This document shows, in pieces, positions 24,813-35,372 of a DNA stretch of 64,000 nt (position 1 is its first letter; each line of letters starts with the position of its first letter). Position numbers and translations under genes: made by a program. The DNA comes from Candidatus Accumulibacter propinquus. Lineage in GTDB: Bacteria > Pseudomonadota > Gammaproteobacteria > Burkholderiales > Rhodocyclaceae. Below the pieces are notes generated by a model, which was not told the origin of the DNA, did no database searches, and saw only the letters and a program-made list of their open reading frames with translations. The stretch is taken from assembly GCA_016714935.1 (NCBI GenBank), contig JADKBU010000054.1:62001-126000 (forward strand), given 5' to 3'.

Positions 24813-27569
24813 TCAATGCGCCTCGTCCCAGTTGGCGCCGACACCGACGTCGACCACCAGCGGCACGCGCAGGCGGGCCAGTTCGGTCATCAGGCGCGGC
24901 AATTCGCTGCGGACGCGCGCCAGTTCGTCGTCCGGGACTTCGAGCACGAGTTCGTCATGCACCTGCATCAGCAGGCGCGTCTGCAGGGACTCGGCGTCGA
25001 GCCAGCCCTGCACGACGATCATCGCCGACTTGATCAGGTCGGCCGCCGATCCCTGCATCGGCGCGTTGATCGCCGCCCGCTCGGCACCCTGGCGACGCGC
25101 GGCCTGGCTCGATCGAATCTCGGGAAGCCACAGGCGACGCCCGAAAACGGTTTCGACATGGCCCTGGGTCCTGGCCGTCTCGCGCGTTCTCGCCATGTAG
25201 CCGGCAACGCCGGGGTAGCGCGCGAAATAGCGCTCGATGTAGGCCTGCGCTGCGCCGCGTTCAAGGTCGAGCTGCCGCGCCAGGCCGAAAGCGCTCATGC
25301 CGTAGATCAGGCCGAAGTTGATGACCTTGGCGACGCGCCGTTGATCGGGGCCAACCTCTGCCGGCTGAACGCCGAAGATCTCCGCCGCCGTCGCCCGGTG
25401 CACGTCCTCGCCCTGCGCGAAGGCTTCGAGCAGGCGCGCGTCCTCGGAGAGGTGGGCCATGATGCGCAGCTCGATCTGCGAGTAGTCCGCCGAGACGATG
25501 CTGCTGCCCGGCGGGGCGATGAACGCCGCGCGAATGCGCCGCCCTTCGGCGGTGCGCACCGGAATGTTCTGCAGGTTGGGATCGCTCGACGCCAGCCGGC
25601 CGGTCACCGCCACGGCCTGCGCATAGCTGGTATGCACGCGGCCGGTGCCGGGGTTCACCATTTTCGGCAGCTTGTCGGTATAGGTCCCCTTGAGCTTGGA
25701 AAGCTGCCGGGATTCGAGCAGGATCTTCGGCAGCGGATAGTCGAGCGCGAGTTCGGAGAGCACTTCCTCGTCGGTCGAGGGCGTCCCCGAGGGGGTCTTC
25801 TTTTTCACCGGCATGCCGAGCTTGTCGAACAGGATCTCGGCCAGTTGCTTCGGCGAGTTCACGTTGAACGGCTGCCCGGCCGCCGCGTGTGCGCGTGCTT
25901 CGAGTTCGAGCAGGCGCTTGCCGATTTCGTGGCTCTGCTGCGTCAGCAACTGCGCATCGATCAGCACACCGGTCCGTTCCATGCGAAAAAGGATGTCGCG
26001 CACGGGGATTTCGATGTCCTCGTAGATACGGCTGAGACCGGCATCGGCGGCGATCTGCGGATAAAGCCGCTGCTGCAGGCGCAGACAGAGATCGGCGTCT
26101 TCGGCGGCGTACTCGGACGCCTGCTCGATCGCCACCTGGTCGAAGCCGATCTGGCCGGCACCCTTGCCGCACAGCGCCTCGTAGGGAATCGTCGCCAGCC
26201 CGAGATGGCGGGTCGCGAGTTGTCCCAGGTCATGTCCGCGCACGCCGTCCTTGCCGGATTCGAGGACATACGATTGCAGCAGGGTGTCGTGCCGCACGCC
26301 GGCCAGATGAATGCCGTGATTGGCCAGCACATGCTGGTCGTACTTCAGGTTCTGGCCGATCTTGGCGTGCGCTGCCGATTCCAGCCACGGCTGCAGCAGC
26401 GCCAGCACTTCGTCACGCGGCAGTTGCGGCGGTACGCCCGGATAGTCGTGGGCAAGCGGCAGGTAGGCCGCCTCACCCGGCGCGACCGCCAGCGACACGC
26501 CGACGATGCGCGCGGCGAAGGGGTCAAGGCTGGTGGTCTCGGTATCGAGCGCGGTCAGTGGACAGCGGCCGATCTTCTCCAGCCAGCGGTCGAGCGCCGG
26601 TCGGTCAACGATCGTTGCGTAGGCCGCGCGGTGCGCGTCGTCGGCGAGCAGGTCGGCTTGATCGCTGGCCGCCTGGCCGGCCGTCGCTGCGGGCGGCGCA
26701 ACGCCGCCCGCGTCGCCACCCTGCACTTCCTTGAGCCATGAACGCATCTCGTAGTGCGAGAAGATCTCGATCAGACGCTGACGGTCGCGCGGGCGCGGCC
26801 GCAGGTCGGCGGGCGCGTACGGCAGTTCGAGGTCGCGGCGGACGGTCACCAGGCGTCGCGCCAGCGGCAGGAAGTCGAGGGCGCGGCGCAGATTCTGCCC
26901 GACCACGCCACCGATGTCGGCGGCGGCGGCGATCACCCCGTCGAGAGAACCGTACTGCGCGAGCCACTTGACGGCCGTCTTGGCGCCGACCTTGTCGACG
27001 CCGGGAACGTTGTCGACGGCGTCGCCGATCAGCGCCAGGTAATCGACGATACGCTCCGCCGGCACGCCGAACTTGCCGAGCACGCCGGCTTCGTCGAGCA
27101 CCTCGTTGCTCATCGTGTTGATCAGGCTGACGTGCGGGCCGACCAGTTGCGCGAGATCCTTGTCACCGGTCGACACCACCACCTGCACGCCCTGCGCCGC
27201 CGCCTGCGTCGTCAGCGTACCGATCACGTCGTCCGCCTCGACGCCGTCGCACATCAGCAGCGGCCAGCCGAGGGCCACGATGGCCGCGTGCAGGGGTTCG
27301 ATCTGACGCACCATGTCCTCGGGCATCGGCGGGCGGTTCGCCTTGTACTGCGGGTACCAGTCGTCACGAAAGGTCCGTCCCTTGGCGTCGAAGACGCAGC
27401 CCTTGTAGTCGATTCCCGACGCCTGGTAATCGCTTTCCAGGCGCCGCAGCATGTTCAGCACGCCGTGGATCGCTCCGGTGGGCTCGTTCTGCGAGGTACG
27501 CAGGTCGGGCATGGCATGGAAGGCCCGGTAGAGGTAAGACGATCCGTCGACCAGCAGCAGGGTGGGCAT
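24813..27569 (-). CDS. polA: DNA polymerase I
   Basis: Repair and Okazaki-fragment processing polymerase of 918 aa. Three domains in order: 5'-3' exonuclease (about 1-300, starting LLVDGSSYLYRAFHAMP), 3'-5' proofreading exonuclease (about 325-510, with the intact DxE in LDTETTSLDPF), and family A polymerase (about 540-918: DYSQIELRIMAH motif A, the O-helix INFGLIYGMSAFGL, VHDELVLE motif C). All catalytic residues appear intact. It is followed by the DUF2242 gene and is divergent from the DUF2782-thrB unit. Confidence 0.98.
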   Translation of the reverse strand: MPTLLLVDGSSYLYRAFHAMPDLRTSQNEPTGAIHGVLNMLRRLESDYQASGIDYKGCVFDAKGRTFRDDWYPQYKANRPPMPEDMVRQIEPLHAAIVALGWPLLMCDGVEADDVIGTLTTQAAAQGVQVVVSTGDKDLAQLVGPHVSLINTMSNEVLDEAGVLGKFGVPAERIVDYLALIGDAVDNVPGVDKVGAKTAVKWLAQYGSLDGVIAAAADIGGVVGQNLRRALDFLPLARRLVTVRRDLELPYAPADLRPRPRDRQRLIEIFSHYEMRSWLKEVQGGDAGGVAPPAATAGQAASDQADLLADDAHRAAYATIVDRPALDRWLEKIGRCPLTALDTETTSLDPFAARIVGVSLAVAPGEAAYLPLAHDYPGVPPQLPRDEVLALLQPWLESAAHAKIGQNLKYDQHVLANHGIHLAGVRHDTLLQSYVLESGKDGVRGHDLGQLATRHLGLATIPYEALCGKGAGQIGFDQVAIEQASEYAAEDADLCLRLQQRLYPQIAADAGLSRIYEDIEIPVRDILFRMERTGVLIDAQLLTQQSHEIGKRLLELEARAHAAAGQPFNVNSPKQLAEILFDKLGMPVKKKTPSGTPSTDEEVLSELALDYPLPKILLESRQLSKLKGTYTDKLPKMVNPGTGRVHTSYAQAVAVTGRLASSDPNLQNIPVRTAEGRRIRAAFIAPPGSSIVSADYSQIELRIMAHLSEDARLLEAFAQGEDVHRATAAEIFGVQPAEVGPDQRRVAKVINFGLIYGMSAFGLARQLDLERGAAQAYIERYFARYPGVAGYMARTRETARTQGHVETVFGRRLWLPEIRSSQAARRQGAERAAINAPMQGSAADLIKSAMIVVQGWLDAESLQTRLLMQVHDELVLEVPDDELARVRSELPRLMTELARLRVPLVVDVGVGANWDEAH

Positions 27570-27796
27570 AGGCGAGCAACACAGTTTTGACCGAGGGGAG
27601 GACCGTCCCTGCGGACCGCGACAGCGCAGGCCGATCGCGGCAGGTGGTTCGAGTCCCGGCGCCTATTATCGCAGAGTTCGCCAGGCCACCGCGTCGCCGT
27701 CGCGCCTTCGGGCAAGGGCAGTTCCTCAATCTGTACTACAATCAGCACTGACAGGTGAGATGCTCACTGCTCGACCAATCACCCGGGAAACTGCTC

Positions 27797-28147
27797 ATGC
27801 GCCGCCTTCAAGCCCTCCGCTCCGCCCTCGTACTCCTGGCCCTCGCTGCCGCGCCTGCCATTGGCCAGAACCGGACGGATCTCCAGCCCTTGCCGGCGGT
27901 CCCGCCGCCACCGCCGGAGATGGCGCCCTTCGATGCGTCGCTGGAACCCGAGGTGACGATCAAGAAGCGCGAAGGGGATACCGTCGAGGAGCACCGCATC
28001 AACGGCAAGCTGTACCGGATCAAGGTCACCCCAGAACACGGCGTTCCCTACTACCTGACCGACCGACAGGGCGACGGCAACTTCACCCAGGAAACGATGG
28101 GAACGCCGGACGTCAGCGTGCCGACCTGGGTCATCGGTACTTTCTGA
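27797..28147 (+). CDS. DUF2782 family protein, secreted
   Basis: Small protein of 116 aa with a signal peptide (MRRLQALRSALVLLALAAAPAIG), a proline-rich linker and a compact domain with VTIKKREGDTVEEHRINGKLY, typical of DUF2782. Function unknown, probably periplasmic. The family commonly lies between polA and thrB in betaproteobacteria, as here. The start at 27797 places the signal peptide correctly. Confidence 0.8.
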   Translation: MRRLQALRSALVLLALAAAPAIGQNRTDLQPLPAVPPPPPEMAPFDASLEPEVTIKKREGDTVEEHRINGKLYRIKVTPEHGVPYYLTDRQGDGNFTQETMGTPDVSVPTWVIGTF

Positions 28148-28200
28148 ACCAACCCCTTGCGGAATCCCTCTCGCCTGCCGGCCGGCCGCGCCGGGTCGCC

Positions 28201-29166
28201 ATGTCGGTATTCACCGAACTGAACGCCGCGCAGGCGAGCGCCTGGCTGGAGAACTATGCGCTGGGCAGCCTGGTGACGATCGCCGGGATAGCCGAAGGCG
28301 TGCAGAACTCGAACTTCTTTCTGGACACGACGCTGGGCCAGTACGTGTTGACGATTTTCGAACAGGAACCCGGCGCGCAGCTTCCCTTCCACATGCAACT
28401 GCTGGCGCACCTGTCCGCGCGGGGAATTCCCTGCCCGGCGCCGGTCGCCAACCGTCGTCAGGAATACCTCGGGCAGATCGCCGGCAAGCCCGCGGCGATC
28501 GTCAGCCGCCTGCCCGGATGTTCCCGGAGCGTCCCGGAGGTCGGCCACTGCGCGGCGATCGGCAACATGCTGGCGCGTCTGCACCTCGCCGCAGAGTCGT
28601 ATCCCGAACCCCTCGCGCATCAGCGCCATACCGCCTGGTGCGCGCAGGTCGCCGCGCAGCTCGAACCCTGCCTCGAAGACGACGACGCCCGCCTGCTGCG
28701 CAACGAGTTCCGCCATCAGCAACGCTACCGGCCGGCGGACCTGCCACGCGGCGTCATCCACGCCGATCTGTTTCGCGACAACGTCCTGTTCCTGGGCGAT
28801 CAAGTCAGCGGCCTGCTCGACTTCTATTTTGCCGGCGTGGACGATCTGCTGTTCGATCTGGCGGTCACGGTCAACGACTGGTGCACCACCGCCGACGGAG
28901 GACTTGACGCGCAGCGCAGCGCCGCGCTGCTGGCCGCCTACGATCACTGTCGCCCGCTCCTGGCCGCCGAGCGGCGCGCCTGGCCGACGATGCTGCGTGC
29001 GGCGGCACTGCGGTTCTGGATCTCCAGACTGCAGGACCACCATCTGCCGCGGCCCGGCAGCCTGGTCATCCGGCGCGACCCCGACGCCTACCGGGCCATC
29101 CTGCTGACCCACATCGCCAGCGACGCCAGCCAGGTGCGGCTTGCCACTTCCCGGCCCGGCGGCTGA
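28201..29166 (+). CDS. thrB: Homoserine kinase, APH-like type
   Basis: Phosphorylates L-homoserine in threonine synthesis. It has 321 aa of the aminoglycoside-phosphotransferase-like ThrB family, not the GHMP type: VIHADLFRDNVLF is the catalytic loop and LLDFYFAG the metal-binding segment; the N-terminus with TELNAAQASAWLENYALG is family-typical. The start at 28201 is 53 nt after the DUF2782 gene; the upstream open frame is not homologous. Confidence 0.93.
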   Translation: MSVFTELNAAQASAWLENYALGSLVTIAGIAEGVQNSNFFLDTTLGQYVLTIFEQEPGAQLPFHMQLLAHLSARGIPCPAPVANRRQEYLGQIAGKPAAIVSRLPGCSRSVPEVGHCAAIGNMLARLHLAAESYPEPLAHQRHTAWCAQVAAQLEPCLEDDDARLLRNEFRHQQRYRPADLPRGVIHADLFRDNVLFLGDQVSGLLDFYFAGVDDLLFDLAVTVNDWCTTADGGLDAQRSAALLAAYDHCRPLLAAERRAWPTMLRAAALRFWISRLQDHHLPRPGSLVIRRDPDAYRAILLTHIASDASQVRLATSRPGG

Positions 29167-29197
29167 TCCGCCACCCTGCCCAGACACGAGCATACGC

Positions 29198-29935
29198 ATG
29201 GAAAACTTCCCGATCCCCGCCCCCGGCTTCAACGGCGCCAGCCGCCGAACCGAGGTCGACAACGTTTTCAACTGGTTCCGGCAGGGCTGGGCGATCTTCA
29301 TCGTCAATCCCGGCGCCTGGATAGCGATGATGGTGATCCTGATCGTCATCTACCTGGGCCTGGCGCTCGTCCCCTGGATCGGGCCACTCGCTTCGCATCT
29401 GCTGACCCCGGTCCTCGCGGCCGGGATGTTGCTCGCCTGCGAGAGGGCCGCCCGCCAGGAGGAGTTCGCCATCACCGACCTTTTCGCCGGTTTCCAGCAC
29501 CACACCGGCAGCCTGGTGATGCTCGGCGTGCTGTACATGCTGGGCATGCTGGTCGTCTTCGTGCTGGCTTTCGTCTTCGTCGGCGGTGGCGTCGCCGGCG
29601 GCCTGCTGATCGGCAACCCGATCGGTGCCGGTGTCGCCCTCGGCGGGGTCTTCCTGGCCGGGCTGCTGTGGATGCTGCTGTCGCTGCCGATCGTCATGGC
29701 CATCTGGTTTGCGCCGGCGCTGGTGGTCTTCAACCGACTGCAGCCGGTCGATGCCCTCAAGGCGAGCTTCCATGCCTGCCTCAAGAACACCCTCGTGTTC
29801 CTGGTCTACGGCCTGATCAGCCTGGTGCTGTGCTTCTTCGCCGCGCTGCCGCTGGGTCTCGGGTTCCTGGTCCTCGGACCGGTGCTCGCCGGCTCGGTGT
29901 ATGCTTCCTATCGTGACATCTTCATTGGCGCCTGA
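29198..29935 (+). CDS. BPSS1780 family membrane protein
   Basis: Integral membrane protein of 245 aa with about six hydrophobic segments after a soluble N-terminus of about 30 residues, ending SVYASYRDIFIGA. It resembles the BPSS1780 family of unknown function. A second, related protein follows 18 nt later with a similar ending, so they are probably a duplicated pair acting together in the inner membrane. Between thrB and nadD in the same direction. Confidence 0.75.
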   Translation: MENFPIPAPGFNGASRRTEVDNVFNWFRQGWAIFIVNPGAWIAMMVILIVIYLGLALVPWIGPLASHLLTPVLAAGMLLACERAARQEEFAITDLFAGFQHHTGSLVMLGVLYMLGMLVVFVLAFVFVGGGVAGGLLIGNPIGAGVALGGVFLAGLLWMLLSLPIVMAIWFAPALVVFNRLQPVDALKASFHACLKNTLVFLVYGLISLVLCFFAALPLGLGFLVLGPVLAGSVYASYRDIFIGA

Positions 29936-29953
29936 GCGACCCTACGACAAACC

Positions 29954-30730
29954 ATGCAAGCACTGACTCTTCCCGCCGCACAAGGCTGGCGCTGGCTGAC
30001 CGACGGCTTCCGGATCTTCCGCAAGAATCATCTGATGCTGACCTTCCTGGTGGTCAGCTACTGGGTGTTGATGGCCCTGGTGAATGTCATTCCAGTGATC
30101 GGCACGATCGCCACGACGCTGTGCATCCCCGCTTTCTCGGTGAGCCTGATGAATGCCTGCCGCAGCATCGAGCGCGGCACGCCACTGGGTCCACAACTGC
30201 TGTTTTCCGGCTTTGCCAGCAACCTGCGCGCGCTGCTCACCCTCGGAGCGATCTATCTGGCCGCGGTGGTGGCGATTCTTGGCCTCTCGGCGCTGGCCGA
30301 CGACGGCGCCCTGATGGCGATGATGCTGGCCGGCCAGAAGCCGGATGCCGAAACCGTCAGCAGCGGCAGCCTGCTGCTGGCGACCGAGATCGCGCTGGTC
30401 CTGCTGTGCCCGCTGATCATGGCCTACTGGTACGCGCCGGTCCTTGCCGGGTGGCACGGCCTGTCGCCCGCCAAGGCGCTGTTCTTCAGTTTCGTCGCCT
30501 GCCTGCGCAATTGGCGCCCCTTCCTGGTGTACTCCCTGGCCATCGGCGTCGTGGCCACGCTGGTACCGGGCATCGTGCTCGGCGTTCTGGCGGCCCTGCT
30601 ACCCAGCGGTGCCTCACTGGTGCTGGTGTTGATGATGGTGCTGCTGATCCTGGTGCTCGCCCCGACGCTGTTCGCCAGCTTCTACGTCAGTTATCGCGAC
30701 GTCTTCGTCAGCGCGGACGACGATGCCTGA
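29954..30730 (+). CDS. BPSS1780 family membrane protein
   Basis: Integral membrane protein of 258 aa, about six hydrophobic segments, ending FYVSYRDVF before a short acidic tail. It is a paralogue of the preceding gene (shared WF/FRIF N-terminal region and A/VSYRDxF end). Overlaps nadD by 8 nt. Function unknown. Confidence 0.75.
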   Translation: MQALTLPAAQGWRWLTDGFRIFRKNHLMLTFLVVSYWVLMALVNVIPVIGTIATTLCIPAFSVSLMNACRSIERGTPLGPQLLFSGFASNLRALLTLGAIYLAAVVAILGLSALADDGALMAMMLAGQKPDAETVSSGSLLLATEIALVLLCPLIMAYWYAPVLAGWHGLSPAKALFFSFVACLRNWRPFLVYSLAIGVVATLVPGIVLGVLAALLPSGASLVLVLMMVLLILVLAPTLFASFYVSYRDVFVSADDDA

Positions 30731-31397
30731 GCAACCCGGCGAACGACCGCTGGGAATCTTCGGCGGCACCTTCGACCCGGTTCACTTCGGTCACTTGCGC
30801 CTGGCCGAGGAAGCCGCCGACAGCCTCAATCTGGCCGGCATCCGCTGGATTCCGGCCGGCCAGCCGGCGCTGCGCGAGGTCCCGCGGGTGACCGCCGGGC
30901 AACGCCTGGAGATGGTGCGCCTGGCCACTGCCGGCAACCCGCGCTTCAGCGTCGATGCGGCAGAAGTCGAAGCGGCCCGGCCAAGCTACAGCGTACCGAC
31001 GCTCGAACGCCTGCGCCAGGCCGACGCGTGCGGTCGGCAGCGCCCGCTGGTGCTGCTGCTCGGTGCCGACGCCTTCAACGGCCTGCCGAAATGGCACCGC
31101 TGGCAAGCGCTGTTCGATCTGGCGCACCTTGCCGTCGCCCATCGCCCCGGCTTCGCCATCGACGCCGGGCAGCTGCCCACGTCGCTGGCGCGCTGCTACC
31201 ACGACCGTTTCTGCGCCAGTCCGGCGCTGCTGACCGAGTCGCCGGCGGGACGCATCGTCACCTTTGCGATGACGCAACTCGCCATCTCGGCGACACGGAT
31301 TCGCGCCCTCCTGGCCAGTGGCGGCAGTGCGCGCTACCTGCTGCCCGACACGGTGCTCACCTATATTCGCCAGCATGGCCTTTACCCGGAGTACTGA
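30723..31397 (+). CDS. nadD: Nicotinate-nucleotide adenylyltransferase
   Basis: Makes deamido-NAD from nicotinate mononucleotide and ATP. It has 224 aa; the nucleotidyltransferase signature GIFGGTFDPVHFGHLRL is at residues 11-27 and ISATRIR near the end. Its start overlaps the preceding gene by 8 nt; the order nadD-rsfS-rlmH-maf is a common housekeeping cluster. Confidence 0.96.
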   Translation: MPEQPGERPLGIFGGTFDPVHFGHLRLAEEAADSLNLAGIRWIPAGQPALREVPRVTAGQRLEMVRLATAGNPRFSVDAAEVEAARPSYSVPTLERLRQADACGRQRPLVLLLGADAFNGLPKWHRWQALFDLAHLAVAHRPGFAIDAGQLPTSLARCYHDRFCASPALLTESPAGRIVTFAMTQLAISATRIRALLASGGSARYLLPDTVLTYIRQHGLYPEY

Positions 31398-31404
31398 AGC
31401 CACA

Positions 31405-31788
31405 ATGAAGATTCCCCAACTGGAAAAGCTCGTCGTCGACGCCCTCGAAGACATCAAGGGCCACGACATCGAGGTGATCAACACCAGCCGCCTGACCTCG
31501 CTTTTCGACCGCATGGTCATCGCCTGCGGCGAATCGAACCGGCAGGTCAAGTCTCTGGCCCGCAACGTCCAGGACAAGGTGCGCGCCGCCGGTGCGCCGG
31601 TCCTCTCGTGCGAAGGCGAGGAGGTCGGCGAATGGATTCTGGTCGACCTCGGCGACATCATCGTGCATGTCATGCAGCCGGCGGTACGCAGTTATTACAA
31701 TCTCGAAGAGTTGTGGGGCGGCAAGGGACCCGTGCGCGTGCGCCGGCTCCCCGCTGCGGCCCAGGATGCGACAGCGGGCCAGGGATGA
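31405..31788 (+). CDS. rsfS: Ribosomal silencing factor
   Basis: Binds ribosomal protein L14 and blocks subunit joining when nutrients are scarce. It has 127 aa (Iojap/RsfS family): VVDALEDIKGHDI, FDRMVIACGESNRQVKSLA, GEEVGEWILVDLGDIIVHVMQ and YYNLEELWG are all family signatures. The start at 31405 is 7 nt after nadD; it overlaps rlmH by 4 nt. Confidence 0.96.
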   Translation: MKIPQLEKLVVDALEDIKGHDIEVINTSRLTSLFDRMVIACGESNRQVKSLARNVQDKVRAAGAPVLSCEGEEVGEWILVDLGDIIVHVMQPAVRSYYNLEELWGGKGPVRVRRLPAAAQDATAGQG

Positions 31789-32254
31789 AACTGGCCATTC
31801 TCGCCGTCGGTCACAAGCCGCCCGCCTGGGTGGCGCAGGGCTGCGCCGAGTACCAGAAGCGCATGCCGCGCGAACTGCCCCTGTCGATCGTCGAAGTCAA
31901 GCCGGAAATCCGCGGCTCGAAGAACCGCGAACAGTTGCTGGCCGCCGAGAAGGTGCGCCTCGTGGCCGCGCTGCAAGGCTATGCGCGCATGGTGGTGCTC
32001 GACGAGCGCGGCGCCGACCTGCCGACCCTGAAGCTGGCCGAGCGCCTCGAAGGCTGGATGCGCGCCGGCGGCGATACCGCGTTCGTCATCGGCGGTGCCG
32101 ACGGCATCGACGCGGCCCTGAAGCTGCAGGCCGACGACGCGATTCGCCTCTCCAGCCTGACCCTGCCGCACGCCCTGGCGCGGCTGATCCTCTGCGAGCA
32201 GTTGTATCGCGCGATCAGCATCGTCCGCCAGCACCCTTACCATCGGGAGGGCTG

Positions 32255-32255
<1 letters not shown>
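31785..32255 (+). CDS. rlmH: 23S rRNA (pseudouridine(1915)-N(3))-methyltransferase
   Basis: SPOUT methyltransferase acting on helix 69 of 23S rRNA in 70S ribosomes. It has 156 aa, the usual length; VIGGADGID is the SAM-binding knot loop and LRLSSLTLPHALARLILCEQLYRA-type residues form the C-terminal knot. ATGA overlap with rsfS; it overlaps the next gene by one nucleotide. Confidence 0.96.
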
Positions 32256-32878
<623 letters not shown>

Positions 32879-32906
32879 CCTCGGCCGACGCTCAGGAACA
32901 CCGCCC

Positions 32907-34664
32907 ATGGCCAGCCCGCACAGCGAACCCAGCGACATCGGGACGCGCGTGTTTGCCGAGCAGATCGCCATGGTCTATCGGCTGACGCCACACACGCTGG
33001 CCATGTCGTTGCTCGGCTCGACGCTGATCCTGGTGGTCCTCTGGACCTCGGCGCCACGCACCGTGCTGATCGCCTGGTACCTGCTGCACCATCTCGTCAC
33101 GCTGGCCCGCTGTCTGCTGATCCGCGCCTATCGGCGAGCGAAGCCGGCGCCGACGGCGGCTCGGCTCTGGGCCCGGCGATTCATCGTCGGCACCAGCGCC
33201 GCCGGACTGATCTGGGCGGGCTGCGGCACCGTGCTGTTCCCGGGCCCGGGAGATCCGGCGCAGTTCTTCGTCGGCATGTATCTGGTCGGTGTCGCCGCCA
33301 CCGGCATGTTTACCCTCGCTGCCCATTTCCGCTCGTTCCTGCCGCTGGGCGGCCTGACCCTGGTGCCGATGGGCCTGTGGCTGCTGGCTTCCGGCGTCCC
33401 CGGCCTGCAACTGACCGGTGCCACCACCTTCCTGTTCGTCTTCATCGTCTTCTCCAATGCCCGCCGCTTCGAGCGGATGACCATCGATGCCATCCGCCTT
33501 CGCCTGGAACTGAGTACAGCCAAGGACGCGGCGGAAGCCGCCAGCGAGGCCAAGTCGCAGTTTCTCGCCAACATGAGCCACGAAATCCGCACGCCGATGA
33601 ACGGCGTGCTCGGCATCGCCGAACTGTTGCTCGCCACACCGCTCGCGGCGCAACAGCGCAGCCGCCTCGAAACGCTCTATCGCTCCGGCCAGGGCCTGCT
33701 GGACGTGATCAACGACATTCTCGACTTCTCGAAGATCGAGGCCGGCAAACTCGAACTGCGGACCGACGACTTCGACCTGCGAGCAATGCTCGCCGAGGTC
33801 ATCGATGCCTTTGCCACTGCCGCGCACGGCAAGGGTCTGGCGCTGTCCTCGCACCTCGCCGCCGACGTGCCGACCGAGCTGCACGGCGACCAGCCGCGTC
33901 TGCGCCAGGTGCTCACCAACCTGATCGGCAACGCCATCAAGTTCACCGACCACGGCAGCGTGGTGGTGTCGGTCGCAAGCCTCGGCGAGCAGCGCCTGCG
34001 GTTTTCCGTGCAGGACACGGGCATCGGCCTGCGCGACGAAGACCGGACGCACATCTTCGACGCTTTTTCCCAGGCCGACCTCTCGCACACCCGGCGCCAT
34101 GGCGGCACCGGTCTGGGGCTGGCGATCTCCAGGCAGATCGTCGGCCTGATGGGCGGCCGCATCGGTGTCGATAGCCAGCAGCAGCAGGGCTCGACATTCT
34201 GGTTCGAGGTCGCCTTCACCCCTGCCCGGCAGGCCAGCGCGAACCTCTCTGCCGCGCTCTCCCCGCCGGCGCCGCCGGCGCGTCTGCAGGGACAGGTGCT
34301 GCTGGTCGAAGACAACGCGGTGAACCAACTGGTCGCGCAGGCTTTCCTGGAAGCGTTCGGCTTGCAGGTCACCCTTGCCGAGAACGGACTGCAGGCGGTC
34401 GAGATGACCGCCGAGCGGCGCTTCGACCTCGTGCTGATGGACTGCCAGATGCCCGAACTCGACGGTTTCGAAGCGACGCTACGCATCCGGGCTCGCGAAC
34501 GGGCGCTGGGCACCAGCGACAGGGACGCCCTAAAGATCATCGCCCTGACGGCCAACGCCTTCGAAGGGGATCGTGAGCGCTGTTTCAGTACCGGCATGAA
34601 CGACTTCGTCGCCAAGCCGTTTACCCAGGCCGGACTGCAAGCGGTGCTGCGCCGCTGGCTTTGA
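32907..34664 (+). CDS. Membrane hybrid sensor histidine kinase/response regulator
   Basis: Inner-membrane signalling protein of 585 aa. About six transmembrane segments (residues 25-195) without a periplasmic sensor loop of note, then HisKA with NMSHEIRTPMNG (His225), HATPase (N box TNLIGNAIKFTD, G boxes DTGIGL and GGTGLGLAIS), and a C-terminal receiver domain with the phospho-acceptor Asp512 (MDCQMPELDG) and conserved Lys in AKPF. Phosphorelay therefore looks functional within the protein; an HPt partner is not encoded beside it. Signal unknown. Confidence 0.9.
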   Translation: MASPHSEPSDIGTRVFAEQIAMVYRLTPHTLAMSLLGSTLILVVLWTSAPRTVLIAWYLLHHLVTLARCLLIRAYRRAKPAPTAARLWARRFIVGTSAAGLIWAGCGTVLFPGPGDPAQFFVGMYLVGVAATGMFTLAAHFRSFLPLGGLTLVPMGLWLLASGVPGLQLTGATTFLFVFIVFSNARRFERMTIDAIRLRLELSTAKDAAEAASEAKSQFLANMSHEIRTPMNGVLGIAELLLATPLAAQQRSRLETLYRSGQGLLDVINDILDFSKIEAGKLELRTDDFDLRAMLAEVIDAFATAAHGKGLALSSHLAADVPTELHGDQPRLRQVLTNLIGNAIKFTDHGSVVVSVASLGEQRLRFSVQDTGIGLRDEDRTHIFDAFSQADLSHTRRHGGTGLGLAISRQIVGLMGGRIGVDSQQQQGSTFWFEVAFTPARQASANLSAALSPPAPPARLQGQVLLVEDNAVNQLVAQAFLEAFGLQVTLAENGLQAVEMTAERRFDLVLMDCQMPELDGFEATLRIRARERALGTSDRDALKIIALTANAFEGDRERCFSTGMNDFVAKPFTQAGLQAVLRRWL

Positions 34665-34709
34665 CGATGCGCGCCGCTGCCGCGCAGGAATCAGGAAGGA
34701 AGACGATCA

Positions 34710-35372
34710 GTGCGGATACTGCTGGTGGAAGACGATGACCTGCTTGGTGACGGCATACGTGCCGGCCTGAAGCTGGCCGACTACGCCGTCGACTGGGTAC
34801 GTGACGGAGAAGCCGCACGCCTGGCACTGCTCGACCACGCCTATCAGGCCTGCGTTCTCGACCTCGGCCTGCCGAAGCGCGATGGTCTGTGGCTGCTGAA
34901 GGACCTGCGCGAACGCGGCAATCCGTTGCCGGTACTGATTCTCACGGCGCGCGACAGCAGCGCCGACAAGATCGCCGGGCTCGACGCCGGCGCCGACGAC
35001 TACCTGACCAAACCCTTCGATCTGTTCGAACTGCAGGCACGCCTGCGCGCCCTGATTCGCCGCGCCGGCGGCAGCGCCACGCCGCGCCTGGAGCACGCCG
35101 GCGTGGTGCTCGAACCGGCCAGCAAGCGGGTCAGCCGGGACGGCCAGCCGGTCACCCTCTCGGCGCGCGAATTCGCCCTGCTGCTCGACCTGCTCAGCCA
35201 CAAGAACCATATCCGCACACGCGCCCAACTCGAGGAAAGCCTGTATGCCTGGGGCGAGGAAACCGGCAGCAACACCGTCGAGGTATACATCCACCACCTG
35301 CGCAAGAAACTCGGTGCCCAGTTCATCCGCACCGTCCGCGGCCTGGGCTACCGCCTGGGCGATCCGGTCTGA
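34710..35372 (+). CDS. OmpR-family response regulator (QseB/PmrA-like)
   Basis: Two-component transcription factor of 220 aa. Receiver domain with Asp51 (LDLGLPKRDG) and Lys in LTKPF, then the winged-helix DNA-binding domain (LSAREFALLLDLL, NTVEVYIHHLRKKLG, IRTVRGLGYRLG). The start is a GTG at 34710, preceded by GGAAGGAAG. It overlaps the following histidine kinase gene (TGATG), forming a pair resembling QseBC/PmrAB. Confidence 0.93.
   Translation: MRILLVEDDDLLGDGIRAGLKLADYAVDWVRDGEAARLALLDHAYQACVLDLGLPKRDGLWLLKDLRERGNPLPVLILTARDSSADKIAGLDAGADDYLTKPFDLFELQARLRALIRRAGGSATPRLEHAGVVLEPASKRVSRDGQPVTLSAREFALLLDLLSHKNHIRTRAQLEESLYAWGEETGSNTVEVYIHHLRKKLGAQFIRTVRGLGYRLGDPV

Noticed and set aside
22852..26741. 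Large plus-strand open frames over the HDOD gene and polA
   Set aside because: Both lie opposite clear conserved genes and arise from high GC content.
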